From NCBI RefSeq assembly GCF_001261915.1, contig NZ_CVRT01000148.1, forward strand, positions 1-64,000: a stretch of 64,000 nucleotides of DNA. Reading direction: 5' to 3'. Below, one piece after another: positions 8,044 through 17,549 of the stretch. The notes below the pieces were generated by a model. It was not told where the DNA came from and did no database searches. It saw nothing but the letters and a program-made list of their open reading frames with translations. The translations under genes were made by a program, and so were the position numbers. Source of the DNA: Halorubrum sp. SD626R (lineage in GTDB: Archaea > Halobacteriota > Halobacteria > Halobacteriales > Haloferacaceae). Numbering within the stretch: the stretch's first letter is position 1; each line of letters begins with the position of its first letter.

Positions 8044-10194
8044 TCACACCAGGTCGATGACGGCGAAGGTGAGGAGCGTCAACGCGAGGAGGACGACCAC
8101 GTGTTTCGCGCCGTCCGCCACCGACCCCTCGCCGAGCTGGCCGGCGACGAGCCCGGAGCAAACGGCCTGCACGGACGCGGCGTGGAAGAACAGCTGCTCG
8201 TAGGCGGACGCGTCGATATCGCCGAGCCCCTCGGTGATCCCGGAGGGGCCGCCGGGCGCGCCGGGGACGCCGCCGGTGTCGCCCCCGGCGCTCGGGATGG
8301 CGGCCTGCTCGATGGCCGGGATGAAGGAGACGGACAGGGAGGCGATGATCCCGAGGAAGACGAGGAAGGAGATGTAGATCACGATGAGGTACGTCAACAT
8401 CACCTGCCGGCGCTCCCTGCGGAGCGACCACGTCGCGCGCGACTCGTCGGCCGCGATCCGGAGCACGGGACCGATGTCGCCGCTGGCGTGCATCGCGTTC
8501 GTCACGAGCGCCACCGCCCGGGAGGTCATCGGCGACCGGACCCGGCGCTCCAGCCGGCGGAGCGCGGTGCTCACGTCGGCGCCCCAGTCGATGTCGCGTC
8601 GGGTGCGCTTCAGGTCGGCCGTCAGCGCCTCCAGGTTGGAGTCGGCGACCCGCCTGACGCTGCCGACGACGGAGGTGCCGGCCTCGTTGACGCTCGCGAG
8701 CCGGTCGAGGAAGTCCGGCACGGACGACTCGACCCGGCGGGTGCGGCGCTTCCCGACCTCGTAGACGACCGCGTAGACCGCGAGGACGAGCGCCGTCGCG
8801 ACGACGACTGGGGTCTCCACCTGCGCGACCATCTCGGTCGCCGGGCCGAGCGTGACCGGGAAGGCGAAGACGAGCAGGCCGAGGAGCGCGCGCGGCACGG
8901 TCGCGAGGAACGACGTCGCCGGGGCCCGAACCGCGTTCTCGACCGGCGACGCGGCCCAGCGGCGCAGCCGCCGGACCCGGTCGTACGCCCGGAGCCGCTC
9001 CCGGCTGGCGGTCCAGCGGTCTCGGCGGGTCCCGTCCGCGACGCCCCCGTCGGCCGCGACGCCCGGGGCGTCGCCGGTCGAGCCGCCCGCTCTCTCGCCT
9101 CTCCCGCTGCCCGTCTCGTCGTCGGCCGCCTCGGAGAGGTCGACGCTCTCCGTCCCGCCGACCCCCTGCGTCACGCTGTCGACGTAGACGACGAACCCGA
9201 ACGTCGCGAGCGGGACGCCGAGGTAGACGACGACGCGGAGCAGCGGGAGCGTGTCCTCCAGGACGAGCCCGATGACGACGAGGATGGTGATAAAAAAGAG
9301 CGGGCCGGCGACCAGCGCCGTGACGTACGCCTCCGCGAACGTCGAGAGCAGATCGAGGTAGCGCTCCTGTTTCGACTCGGCCTCCTCCTGGTACAGCTCG
9401 TACTGGTCGGCGAGGAACGTCGAGATCGACTGGCCGGTGCCGAGGACCGAGGCGAGGTTCTCCGAGAAGTCGGCCAGGTCGTCGCTCGGCGTCCGACGCG
9501 CGGTGCGCTGGAGCGCGGTCAGCGCGTCCGTGCCGAAGGCGTTCATGTCGCGGACGGCGACCGACAGCTCCGTGGCCGCCTCGCCGTACACCGCCTCGTT
9601 CTCCGCGAGGGTGTCCATCACCCGCGGGAACGCCATCCCCGACCGCGAGAGCGCGTACATGAACGCGACCGTCCGCGGGAGGGTGGCGTCGATCTCGGCC
9701 GCCCTGGCGTGCGCGCGCTGGCTCAGCAGCTCCCATCGCCCGTAGTACGTCCCGGCCGCGAGCGCGGAGCCGAGCGTCGCCGAGGCGAACGTCAGGAGGA
9801 GGAACAGCCGCGGGAGGGAGAGCGACGCGAGCCCCGCGAGCCCGGCGAGGAAGGAGAGCGCGGCCGGGAGGAACGCGCGGATCGCCGCCTCGCCGACGTC
9901 GAGCGCGGAGAGGAGCGCGCCGGCCGCGTACACGCCGAGAACGCTGCCCGCGACGCCGAGGACGCCGGCGTACAGCAGGGTCCGCGAGGCGTACGCCCGG
10001 TGGGTGGCGTCGACGTGGGCGGCGTGCAACAGGTCGCGCTGGCGCCGTCGCCGGGAGTCGTCCTCGGCGACGTAGTCCCCGAACAGCGACAGCGCGATCC
10101 GGGTGACCAGCAGGTCGGCGCGGTCGGAGACGGCCGGCAGCAACAGCGCCAGACAGAGCCCGAGCGCGGCGAAGAGAGGGATCGAGGCGATCAT
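8044..10194 (-). CDS. Type II secretion/pilus assembly membrane protein (PilC/TadC-like)
   Basis: A 716-residue polytopic membrane protein with two copies of the T2SS-F type module. The first is a cytoplasmic domain followed by ALVAGPLFFITILVVIGLVL; the second is near the C-terminus and includes MLTYLIVIYISFLVFLGIIA. The acidic, glycine-rich linker (SEAADDETGSGRGERAGG) separates the halves. It anchors a type IV pilus or secretion system in the membrane and works with the ATPase encoded directly upstream. The start codon overlaps the ATPase stop (ATGA), a sign of translational coupling. No pilin or prepilin peptidase is seen in the window, so the exported substrate is unknown. Confidence 0.88.
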   Translation of the reverse strand: MIASIPLFAALGLCLALLLPAVSDRADLLVTRIALSLFGDYVAEDDSRRRRQRDLLHAAHVDATHRAYASRTLLYAGVLGVAGSVLGVYAAGALLSALDVGEAAIRAFLPAALSFLAGLAGLASLSLPRLFLLLTFASATLGSALAAGTYYGRWELLSQRAHARAAEIDATLPRTVAFMYALSRSGMAFPRVMDTLAENEAVYGEAATELSVAVRDMNAFGTDALTALQRTARRTPSDDLADFSENLASVLGTGQSISTFLADQYELYQEEAESKQERYLDLLSTFAEAYVTALVAGPLFFITILVVIGLVLEDTLPLLRVVVYLGVPLATFGFVVYVDSVTQGVGGTESVDLSEAADDETGSGRGERAGGSTGDAPGVAADGGVADGTRRDRWTASRERLRAYDRVRRLRRWAASPVENAVRAPATSFLATVPRALLGLLVFAFPVTLGPATEMVAQVETPVVVATALVLAVYAVVYEVGKRRTRRVESSVPDFLDRLASVNEAGTSVVGSVRRVADSNLEALTADLKRTRRDIDWGADVSTALRRLERRVRSPMTSRAVALVTNAMHASGDIGPVLRIAADESRATWSLRRERRQVMLTYLIVIYISFLVFLGIIASLSVSFIPAIEQAAIPSAGGDTGGVPGAPGGPSGITEGLGDIDASAYEQLFFHAASVQAVCSGLVAGQLGEGSVADGAKHVVVLLALTLLTFAVIDLV

Positions 10195-11915
10195 TCCGGC
10201 GTCTCTCCGGCCCCCGACGAGGCCGCCTCACCGCGGGTCGGGCCCGACCCGTCGGCCCCGTCGCCCGGCGTGGGCTCCTCCGCCGGGACCTCGACGCCGT
10301 CGGCGTCGGCCGCCCGCGCTTCGAGCCGGTCCATCACGCGCTCGGGGTCGGCGTAGTACTCGTTGACGAGGGCCGTGAACGTCCGGTAGTCGGTGATGCC
10401 GAGCCCGCGGAGCAGCTCTAAGAAGCGCTCGCGGCGCCGGATCTCGCGGAGCAGCTCGGAGCGGGACCAGCCGCGCTCGTCGGCGATCTCGTCCATGAGC
10501 GACGAGTCGTTGCGGCGGAACTCGTCGCTCTCGGCGTCCCACTCGAACGCGGACGAGTAGTCGAGCTCGCCGGTGCGCTGGTCGATGCCGCCGATCTCGC
10601 CGATCGTCTTCGCGCGTCGGACGCGCTGGTCGCCCGAGCGCGTCAGCGTCTGGATCGAGAGCATGTCGAGCGACTGCACCATCGCGCGCGGCACGTTGAT
10701 CGGCTCGTTCTCCAGCCGGTTGATCACCGTCTCGATCGAGTCGGCGTGCATCGTCGAGAAGGTGGTGTGACCGGTGTTCATCGCCTGGAACAGGGTGATC
10801 GCCTCGTCGCCGCGCACCTCGCCGACGATGATATACTCCGGGCGGTGGCGCAGCGCCGAGCGGAGCAGGTCGTACATGTCGATGTCGGCCCCTTCGTACC
10901 GCTGTTCGCGGGTGATAGAGGAGAGCCAGTTGTCGTGGTATAAGGAGAGCTCGCGGGTGTCCTCGATCGAGAGGACCTTCGCGCGCGGCGGGACGAACAT
11001 CGACACCGCGTTCATCGAGGTGGTCTTTCCGGAAGCGGTCCCGCCCGCGAAGATGAGGCTCTTGTTGTGCTCGATACAGAGCCAGAAGTACGCCATCTGT
11101 TCGACCGAGAACGTGCCGTACTCCACGAGGTCGATCGGCGTGAACGGGTCCTCGGCGTACTGCCGGATCGTGAACGCGGAGCCACGGGGGGTGACCTCCT
11201 CCCCGAGCGAGAGCTCGGCGAGCGAGCCGTCCGGCAGCGTCGTCCCCACGATCGGGTCGCCGACGGAGACGTGGCGCCCGGACTGCTGGGCCAGTCGGAT
11301 GACGTAGTTGTCGAGCTCCCCCTTCGGGAACGAGACGTTCGTCTCGATGTCCGTGTAGTCGTCGTGGTAGACGAAGATGGGGAGGTCGTAGCCGTCACAG
11401 GAGATATCCTCGATGTGACGGTCGTTCAGGAGCGGATCGACCTTCCCGTAGCCGCGGAAGTCGCGGTAGAGGTAGTAGGCGAGCGCGTGGAACGTCGCCA
11501 TCCCGGCGTCGACGCCGTACCCCTCCAAGAGCCCCTTCAGCTCCTCGCGGAGCGTCTCCTCGTCTGTCTTGCCGGATCCCTCTCGGTAGAGCAGGGGGTC
11601 CCGGATGTCGTCGACGACGCGGTCGAGGAGGTCGCGTTCGAACTCGTCGAGGTCCGGCTCGACCGCGTAGTACCGGTGTTCGCTCTCGGCCTCGTCGTAG
11701 GTGATGACGACGTACGCGTACGGGGCGTTCACCCAGTAGCGGTCGACCTCGCGCTCGCCGTCCGGCACGGCGAAGGAGGCGAGCGGGCCGTCCTCGTCCG
11801 GGCGGAAGGGGCGGACGTCGAGCTCCGACCCCCGCAGCATCTCCAGCGTTCGCGAGAGCCGTCGCCGGAGGGCCGCGACGCGGTCTCCGCCGTCCTCGCT
11901 CGCCTCGCTCGCCAT
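10191..11915 (-). CDS. Type II/IV secretion system ATPase (PilB/VirB11 family)
   Basis: About 574 residues. The C-terminal RecA-like motor has Walker A GGTASGKTT (about residue 290), an Asp box VLSIEDTREL, the segment ALRHRPEYIIVGEVRGDEA (Walker B region) and the His box GHTTFSTMHADS. The N-terminal part carries the archaeal GspE-type domain (YLYRDFRGYGKVDPLLNDRHIEDISCDGYDLP). It powers assembly of a type IV pilus-like filament. The frame stays open to 12,089, but TATA-like TTTAAAC at 11,946-11,952 lies about 33 bases before the ATG at 11,915, where an acidic, family-like N-terminus begins. The PilC-like gene follows with a four-base overlap. Confidence 0.92.
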   Translation of the reverse strand: MASEASEDGGDRVAALRRRLSRTLEMLRGSELDVRPFRPDEDGPLASFAVPDGEREVDRYWVNAPYAYVVITYDEAESEHRYYAVEPDLDEFERDLLDRVVDDIRDPLLYREGSGKTDEETLREELKGLLEGYGVDAGMATFHALAYYLYRDFRGYGKVDPLLNDRHIEDISCDGYDLPIFVYHDDYTDIETNVSFPKGELDNYVIRLAQQSGRHVSVGDPIVGTTLPDGSLAELSLGEEVTPRGSAFTIRQYAEDPFTPIDLVEYGTFSVEQMAYFWLCIEHNKSLIFAGGTASGKTTSMNAVSMFVPPRAKVLSIEDTRELSLYHDNWLSSITREQRYEGADIDMYDLLRSALRHRPEYIIVGEVRGDEAITLFQAMNTGHTTFSTMHADSIETVINRLENEPINVPRAMVQSLDMLSIQTLTRSGDQRVRRAKTIGEIGGIDQRTGELDYSSAFEWDAESDEFRRNDSSLMDEIADERGWSRSELLREIRRRERFLELLRGLGITDYRTFTALVNEYYADPERVMDRLEARAADADGVEVPAEEPTPGDGADGSGPTRGEAASSGAGETPE

Positions 11916-12088
11916 ACGGTTACGAGGGCGTATGCGACGTGGCCGTTTAAATTCCACCGGGCGAGTATCGGCCGTGAGACTGGGGGTGCCCGCGATCCGA
12001 GCGCGCGGCGATCGCCCCGTCTGACCCGTCCGTTCCGGGCGTCGCCCGTTACGTTGATAGGTGCCGACCGCAAAGGACCTAACAGGCA

Positions 12089-12550
12089 ATGCGGCGTGAC
12101 TACTTCGAACTGACCGTCGAGGGCGTCGGCGACGACGCCGACGACCGGGCGACGCCCCTGGTCCGGATCGACTTCCACGGGCCGGAGGGACTCCTGCGCG
12201 ACCGGCTCTCGGACACGGACGGAGAGCTGCTGGCGGCCGCCGAGGTCGACGTGGCGTTCCGGCTCCGAGAGCCGCTCTCGGACGCCGCCGACCCGGAGGG
12301 CGTGGTCGGCGTGACGAACCGGTACACCGGGGACTTCGTGTTGGAGCTCAACGAGACCGCCACGGACGTCCTCCCGTTCATCCACGCCGCGCGCGACTCG
12401 GCCGGCGACGAGGACGCCCGCTACCGGGTCGAGATCGACGTCGAGGGCGAGCGGCTCGTCGCCTACGACAAGGACACGTTCCTCGTGTACGACCACGAGG
12501 GGAATCTCCTCCGCAGCGAGAGCCTGATCCCCTCCGGCGTGGAGCTGTAG
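12089..12550 (+). CDS. Conserved haloarchaeal protein, DUF5793-like
   Basis: A 153-residue acidic soluble protein without membrane segments. The sequence from MRRDYFELTVEG to a C-terminus with YDKDTFLVYDHEGNLLRSESLIPSGVEL matches my memory of the DUF5793 haloarchaeal family. No enzyme motif is visible; the predicted pattern is mostly beta strands. It is divergent from the pilus ATPase gene. Function unknown. Confidence 0.7.
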   Translation: MRRDYFELTVEGVGDDADDRATPLVRIDFHGPEGLLRDRLSDTDGELLAAAEVDVAFRLREPLSDAADPEGVVGVTNRYTGDFVLELNETATDVLPFIHAARDSAGDEDARYRVEIDVEGERLVAYDKDTFLVYDHEGNLLRSESLIPSGVEL

Positions 12551-12585
12551 GCCGGTCTCGGCCGCTCCGCGTTCCCCGCGACTAT

Positions 12586-13419
12586 TTAAATACTCACGTT
12601 GTCGCCGACCAGCCGCACCTCGTCGCCCGGCCGCAGGTCGAACGCGCCGTCGCCGCGGCCGTCGTTGACGTCGCACTCCACGTAGCCGTGGCTCCCGACG
12701 GTGACAAGCCGGTCGCCGGGTTCGACCGCGCCGAACGTCTCCGCGACCGGCGTGAGCTCGCCGTCGACGCGGATCCAGTCGCTGCCGCGGACCAGCTCGC
12801 CCGGGACGTTCGTGACGACGTTGCCGAACCGGTCGATCACGAGCACCTCGCCGTCGACGGCGACGGGGTCGCCGTCGTCGTCGCGCTCGACGGTCGGCTC
12901 GGGGAACGCGATGTCGACGGGGTCGGCCGCGGGCGAGAGTTCGTCCATCGCGTCGAGCGCGGCCGCGACCCCCTCGGGCCCCGCGGCCGCCGGCCCACCG
13001 TCGAGCGCCGCGCGGATCCGCGCCGCCACCGGCGCGAACACGTCGCGGCCGTGGAACGTCTGGCTCGCGGGCTCCTCGACGTCGACGACGAACGCCTCGG
13101 TCTCGGCCCCCGCGTCCCCTCCCGCGAGCGCCCGCGCCGGCGGCATCGCGAGCCCGTTGTCGGGCGCGACGAGGACGTGCGCGCCGGCGCGGACGACGAG
13201 CGCGTCGCGGTCGGTGCCGACGCCCGGGTCGACGACGGCGCAGTGGACGGCGGGCGGGAACTCCGGGAGGACGAAGCGCAGCCAGAAGGCGGCCGCCCGC
13301 GGGTCCCCGCGCGGGAGGTCGTGAGCGACGTCGATCATCTCGGCGTCCGTGTGGCGCCGGACGACCCCCTTCATCGCGGCCGGGTACGGCGAGCCGAAGT
13401 CCGACGTGAGCGTTATCAT
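12586..13419 (-). CDS. SAM hydroxide adenosyltransferase (DUF62/SAM hydrolase family)
   Basis: A 277-residue DUF62 protein. It starts with the signature ITLTSDFGSPYPAAMKG, continues with VVDPGVGTDRDALVVRAG and APDNGLAMP (about residues 85-93), and carries the C-terminal DRFGNVVTNVP and GSHGYVECDVNDG segments. Archaeal and bacterial members hydrolyse S-adenosylmethionine to adenosine and methionine using an activated water, by relation to the fluorinase/chlorinase fold. The biological purpose is debated; it may limit SAM levels. The gene is followed upstream in the same direction by nadM (70-base gap), so both could be on one transcript. Confidence 0.88.
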   Translation of the reverse strand: MITLTSDFGSPYPAAMKGVVRRHTDAEMIDVAHDLPRGDPRAAAFWLRFVLPEFPPAVHCAVVDPGVGTDRDALVVRAGAHVLVAPDNGLAMPPARALAGGDAGAETEAFVVDVEEPASQTFHGRDVFAPVAARIRAALDGGPAAAGPEGVAAALDAMDELSPAADPVDIAFPEPTVERDDDGDPVAVDGEVLVIDRFGNVVTNVPGELVRGSDWIRVDGELTPVAETFGAVEPGDRLVTVGSHGYVECDVNDGRGDGAFDLRPGDEVRLVGDNVSI

Positions 13420-13489
13420 GAGCGATCCGCAGGGCGGCCGACGCTTAAAAGGCGGCGACTGCGCCTCCGGGGGAGTCGGACGGCGGCGA

Positions 13490-14020
13490 CTACGCGTCCA
13501 TCGGCGGCTCGCCGTTCGTGTCGGTCTCGGCGATCCGGCGGATGCGCTCGACGCCGTCGACCTCCTCGATCACGTCGATCACGGTCTCCGGGACGAGCGC
13601 CTGCCAGTCGTGGCCGTGGATCATCCGCTCGCGCAGCTCCGTCCCCTCCAGGACGTCGCGGCGGAACATGGGGGAGCCGCGCACCTCGACGCCGGCCTCC
13701 TCGAACAAACGGACGACGAGGGGGTTGTTCGAGTAGGCCACGTCGAACCGCGGAGTCATGCTCTGGACGTGGCTCACCCAGACCGAGTTGCGGTCGAGGT
13801 CCTCGATGGGAACGACGTAGGTGGTGACGTCGAGGTGTTCCACCGCCTTCGTCACCATCATCACGCGCTCGCCGGCCGTGAACGGGTTCCGGGTGGTGTG
13901 GGAGTCGCCGGCGGAGCCGATCCCTAAGACGAGCTCGTCGACCTCCCCGGCGATCTCCTCGACCATGTGCCGGTGGCCGTCGTGAAACGGCTGATACCGC
14001 CCGATGTAGAACCCGCGCAT
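13490..14020 (-). CDS. nadM: Archaeal nicotinamide-nucleotide adenylyltransferase
   Basis: About 176 residues. The nucleotidyltransferase signature GRYQPFHDGHRHMV begins at residue 6, and the rest of the fold follows, including VLGIGSAGDSHTTRNPFTAGER. It adenylates nicotinamide mononucleotide (or the nicotinate form) with ATP to make NAD, in the cytoplasm. The frame is open to 14,041, but the TATA box TTTATAAATA occupies 14,042-14,051. The ATG at 14,020 lies exactly where a transcript from that box should begin, so the gene is leaderless and starts MRGFYIGRYQPF. Divergent from lonB. Confidence 0.95.
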   Translation of the reverse strand: MRGFYIGRYQPFHDGHRHMVEEIAGEVDELVLGIGSAGDSHTTRNPFTAGERVMMVTKAVEHLDVTTYVVPIEDLDRNSVWVSHVQSMTPRFDVAYSNNPLVVRLFEEAGVEVRGSPMFRRDVLEGTELRERMIHGHDWQALVPETVIDVIEEVDGVERIRRIAETDTNGEPPMDA

Positions 14021-14041
14021 GGGTTCACGTTGGGCGGCCAC

Positions 14042-14051
14042 TATTTATAAA
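14042..14051 (-). promoter_or_regulatory. TATA box of nadM
   Basis: TTTATAAATA read on the minus strand, about 26 bases before the chosen ATG (14,020). It rules out the longer reading from 14,041, whose codons would abut the box. Confidence 0.8.
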
Positions 14052-14190
14052 CCCCGCGGGACTGCTCGAACGGCAATATCGGTGTCCATACCCGCTCTCA
14101 GCGGCGTTTCGCTGGATCCCGGCGAACCCGCTGCGGGGAGAAAGTATATCAGTAGCCGACCCTTCGTTTTTACTAGCGATACCCGATTCT

Positions 14191-16452
14191 ATGAGCAACG
14201 AAAAGGACGCGAACGACCCGCCGACCGACGACCCCGAGGAGCCCGACGAGACGGGCTCGGAGGGCTCGGATCCGGCGGGGAACGGCGAGGACGCCCCCGA
14301 CGACGTCGCTCCCGACGACGGCGCGCGCGCGCCGGACGAGGCCGGCGAGGCCGAGGAGTCGGCGCCCGGCGAGGAGCCGGACGAGGTCTGGGACGACGGG
14401 ATCGTCGTCGACGATCCCGTCCCGGACGGCGCCGGCGTGGGCCGCGGGGACGAGAACGGCGTCACCCCCGAGGGTGTCACCGAAGAGACCGAGAACGGCG
14501 ACATCGACGAGCTCGGGAGCTCCGTCGAGGTCGAGGGTGCCGAGATCGATGAGGACCCGGACGAGGACGACCTCCTCGGCGGGCTCAAGATCGACACCAC
14601 CGCCGAACTCGAGATTCCCGATCGGCTCGTCGACCAGGTGATCGGGCAGGAGCACGCCCGCGACGTGATCATCAAGGCGGCGAAGCAGCGCCGCCACGTG
14701 ATGATGATCGGCTCGCCCGGGACGGGGAAGTCGATGCTCGCGAAGGCGATGTCGGAGCTGCTCCCGAAGGAGGAGCTGCAGGACGTCCTCGTCTATCACA
14801 ACCCGGACGACGGCAACAAGCCGAAGGTCCGGACCGTGCCGGCGGGGAAGGGCGACCAGATCGTCGACGCGCACCGCGAGGAGGCGCGCAAGCGCAACCA
14901 GATGCGGTCGCTGCTGATGTGGATCATCATCGCCGTCGTGCTGGGCTACGCGCTCATCATCGTCGGCCAGATCCTCGTCGGCATCATCGCGGCCGGGGTC
15001 GTCTACCTCGTCTTCCGCTACCTCAACCGCGGCTCCGACGCGATGATCCCGAACCTGCTGGTGAACAACGGCGACACGAAGACGGCGCCGTTCCGCGACG
15101 CGACCGGCGCGCACGCCGGCGCACTGCTCGGCGACGTCCGGCACGACCCGTTCCAGTCCGGCGGGATGGAGACGCCCAGCCACGACCGCGTCGAGGCGGG
15201 CGCCATCCACAAGGCAAACAAGGGCGTGCTGTTCATCGACGAGATCAACACGCTCGACATCCGCAGCCAGCAGCACCTCATGACGGCGATCCAGGAGGGC
15301 GAGTTCTCGATCACGGGCCAGTCCGAGCGCTCCTCGGGCGCGATGGTCCAGACCGAGCCCGTCCCGACCGACTTCGTCATGATCGCGGCGGGGAACCTCG
15401 ACGCGATGGAGAACATGCACCCGGCGCTCCGGAGCCGCATCAAGGGGTACGGCTACGAGGTGTACATGGAGGACACCATCGAGGACACCCCGGAGATGCG
15501 CCGGAAGTACGTCCGGTTCATCGCCCAGGAGGTCGCGAAGGACGGCCGCCTGCCGGAGTTCTCGGCAGAGGCCGTCGAGGAGATCATCCTCGAAGCCAAG
15601 CGCCGCTCCGGCCGGAAGGGCCACCTCACGCTGAAGATGCGGAACCTCGGCGGGATGGTCCGCGTCGCCGGCGACATCGCGCGCGGCGAGGACGCCGAGA
15701 TGACCACCCGCGACCACGTGCTGCAGGCGAAGGGGCGCTCGCGCTCCATCGAGCAGCAGCTCGCGGACGACTTCATCGAGCGGCGGAAGGACTACGAGCT
15801 GCAGGTCTCCGAGGGGTACGTCGTGGGCCGCGTCAACGGGCTCGCCGTGATGGGCGAGGACTCCGGGATCATGCTCCCGGTGATGGCCGAGGTCGCCCCC
15901 TCGCAGGGCCCCGGCGAAGTGATCGCCACGGGCCAACTGAAGGAGATGGCCCAGGAGTCGGTGTCGAACGTCTCCGCGATCATCAAGAAGTTCTCCGACG
16001 AGAACATCTCGGAGATGGACATCCACATCCAGTTCGTGCAGGCGGGCCAGCAGGGCGTCGACGGGGATAGCGCGTCCATCACGGTCGCGACCGCCGTCAT
16101 CTCCGCGCTGGAGGACGTCGGCGTCGACCAGAGCCTCGCGATGACCGGGTCGCTGTCGGTGCGGGGCGACGTGCTCCCCGTCGGCGGCGTCACGCACAAG
16201 ATCGAGGCAGCCGCGAAGGCCGGCTGCACCCGCGTCATCATCCCGCAGGCGAACGAGCAGGACGTGATGATCGAAGACGAGTACGAGGAGATGATCGAGA
16301 TCATCCCGGTCTCGCACATCAGCGAGGTGCTCGACATCGCGCTGGAGGGCGAGGCCGAGAAGGACTCGCTCGTCTCCCGGCTCAAGTCGATCACCGGCTC
16401 GGCCCTGAAGGAGGGGAGCGTCTCCGGTCCCTCCAGCCCGAGCCCGCAGTAG
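14191..16452 (+). CDS. lonB: Membrane-bound ATP-dependent protease LonB
   Basis: A 753-residue archaeal-type Lon protease. An acidic low-complexity N-terminus (about 1-115) precedes the AAA+ domain with Walker A GSPGTGKS (174-181). Two transmembrane helices follow at about 240-275, inserted within the ATPase domain as in archaeal LonB, then Walker B LFIDEIN (about 347). The C-terminal protease domain has the Ser-Lys dyad S627 (in GDSAS) and K670 (in THKIEAA). It degrades membrane and soluble proteins and is known to be essential in haloarchaea, controlling for example carotenoid synthesis. The ATG at 14,191 follows a T-rich box at 14,166-14,172. Monocistronic. Confidence 0.97.
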   Translation: MSNEKDANDPPTDDPEEPDETGSEGSDPAGNGEDAPDDVAPDDGARAPDEAGEAEESAPGEEPDEVWDDGIVVDDPVPDGAGVGRGDENGVTPEGVTEETENGDIDELGSSVEVEGAEIDEDPDEDDLLGGLKIDTTAELEIPDRLVDQVIGQEHARDVIIKAAKQRRHVMMIGSPGTGKSMLAKAMSELLPKEELQDVLVYHNPDDGNKPKVRTVPAGKGDQIVDAHREEARKRNQMRSLLMWIIIAVVLGYALIIVGQILVGIIAAGVVYLVFRYLNRGSDAMIPNLLVNNGDTKTAPFRDATGAHAGALLGDVRHDPFQSGGMETPSHDRVEAGAIHKANKGVLFIDEINTLDIRSQQHLMTAIQEGEFSITGQSERSSGAMVQTEPVPTDFVMIAAGNLDAMENMHPALRSRIKGYGYEVYMEDTIEDTPEMRRKYVRFIAQEVAKDGRLPEFSAEAVEEIILEAKRRSGRKGHLTLKMRNLGGMVRVAGDIARGEDAEMTTRDHVLQAKGRSRSIEQQLADDFIERRKDYELQVSEGYVVGRVNGLAVMGEDSGIMLPVMAEVAPSQGPGEVIATGQLKEMAQESVSNVSAIIKKFSDENISEMDIHIQFVQAGQQGVDGDSASITVATAVISALEDVGVDQSLAMTGSLSVRGDVLPVGGVTHKIEAAAKAGCTRVIIPQANEQDVMIEDEYEEMIEIIPVSHISEVLDIALEGEAEKDSLVSRLKSITGSALKEGSVSGPSSPSPQ

Positions 16453-16631
16453 GACCGCCTCGGGACCGCGTCCGACGGCCGACTGGGCGGCGTCCGCGCT
16501 CGCAACCGCCGCCCCCACGCTGCTTCTGTATCTCACCCGTCGCTCTCGGCGACCGCTGGAGCGGGCGCGGGTCGTCGACTCGCGGATGAGCGCCCGCAGC
16601 ACCGCTTCCGGAGAGAGCGCGCCCCGCCCCC

Positions 16632-16639
16632 TTTTTATT
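16632..16639 (+). promoter_or_regulatory. TATA box of the CBS-ParB gene
   Basis: TTTTTATT, centred about 26 bases before the ATG at 16,662, gives a leaderless transcript and fixes that start. Confidence 0.7.
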
Positions 16640-16661
16640 CCGCCGGGACTAACGGCGCACG

Positions 16662-17444
16662 ATGAGCGGGAAACCGACCGTCGGCGAGTACATGACCCGC
16701 GACGTCGAGACCGTCAGTCCCGAGGAGACGGTCGACGACGTCGCGCGGCGGATGGTCGAGAGCGACGGCCACAACGGGTTCCCCGTCACGCAGGGCCGGA
16801 CGGTCGAGGGGTTCGTCTCGGCCGCCGACCTGCTGCTCGCAGACGACGAGGCGCCCGTCTTCACCGTGATGTCCGACGACCTCATCGTCGCGCACCCGGA
16901 CATGAAGGTGACCGACGCCGCCCGGGTCATCCTCCGGTCCGGGATCCAGCGGCTCCCCGTGGTCGACGACGCCGACAACCTCGTGGGGATCATCTCGAAC
17001 ACGGACGTGGTCCGTTCGCAGATCGAACGCGCCACGCCGAGCAAGGTCGGGAAGCTGATGCGGACGCTCGAACAGATCCACGGCGTGAGCCTCACCGAGG
17101 AGCGCCGCGAGGTGCACCTCACCGATCTCATCCCGACGCAGGCGCGGGTGTACGCAGACGAGCTGGAGGGCCGCCAGTACGAGCTCGAACGCGGGCTCGC
17201 GGAGCCGCTCGTCGTCATCGACAACGACGGCACCCTCCACCTCGCAGACGGTCACCACCGGGTGATGGCCGCCCACGAGGCGGGCATCGAGACGATGGAG
17301 GCGTACGTGATCGTCCCGGAGCGCGCGGTCGACCTCGGGATGGCCAAGACCGCCGAGAAGGAGGGACTGAGCGACATCACCGACATCGAGATCGTCGACT
17401 ACGCGCGCCACCCCCTCGTGGAGACGACGAAGCGCCTACAGTGA
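16662..17444 (+). CDS. CBS-domain protein with ParB/Srx-like C-terminal domain
   Basis: A 260-residue cytoplasmic protein. Residues 1-120 are a CBS pair (MTRDVETVSPEETVDDVARRM and VMSDDLIVAHPDMKVTDAARV), which usually senses adenine nucleotides. A ParB/sulfiredoxin-like domain follows at about 145-260, with LVVIDNDGTLHLADGHHRVMAA, the DGHHR motif typical of that nucleotide-binding fold. The combination is seen in archaea but no reaction is established. ParB/Srx-fold enzymes bind CTP or ATP, and one archaeal branch phosphorylates serine. The start is leaderless. A T-run at 17,489-17,494 likely ends the transcript. Confidence 0.85.
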   Translation: MSGKPTVGEYMTRDVETVSPEETVDDVARRMVESDGHNGFPVTQGRTVEGFVSAADLLLADDEAPVFTVMSDDLIVAHPDMKVTDAARVILRSGIQRLPVVDDADNLVGIISNTDVVRSQIERATPSKVGKLMRTLEQIHGVSLTEERREVHLTDLIPTQARVYADELEGRQYELERGLAEPLVVIDNDGTLHLADGHHRVMAAHEAGIETMEAYVIVPERAVDLGMAKTAEKEGLSDITDIEIVDYARHPLVETTKRLQ

Positions 17445-17488
17445 GCGGGAGACGCGCGCGACGGTGAGGACGGCCGACGGCCGGCGGC

Positions 17489-17540
17489 TTTTTTGTAACC
17501 GAACGGAAACGTGTGGGGTTTTTTGTAATCAGACCGAGAC
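17489..17540 (+). repeat. 30-bp tandem duplication carrying T-runs
   Basis: TTTTTTGTAA starts at 17,489 and again at 17,519; 19 of 24 aligned bases agree between the two units. The first T-run sits where the CBS-ParB transcript should end. The second lies about 26 bases before the ATG at 17,550 and can serve as the promoter box of the next gene. Confidence 0.55.
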
Positions 17541-17549
17541 GTATCCGGC

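Noticed and set aside
7316-10356. Long open frames (over 970 codons) opposite or in alternate frame to the PilC-like and methyltransferase genes
   Set aside because: Arg/Pro/Ala-rich products crossing several real genes, typical of high-GC shadow frames.
14173-16602. Open frame of about 809 codons antisense to lonB
   Set aside because: Shadow of the GC-rich lonB sequence; no motif.
17489-17540. Short T-run repeats as a tandem-repeat origin or phage site
   Set aside because: Only two 30-base units, explained by a terminator followed by a T-rich promoter box.
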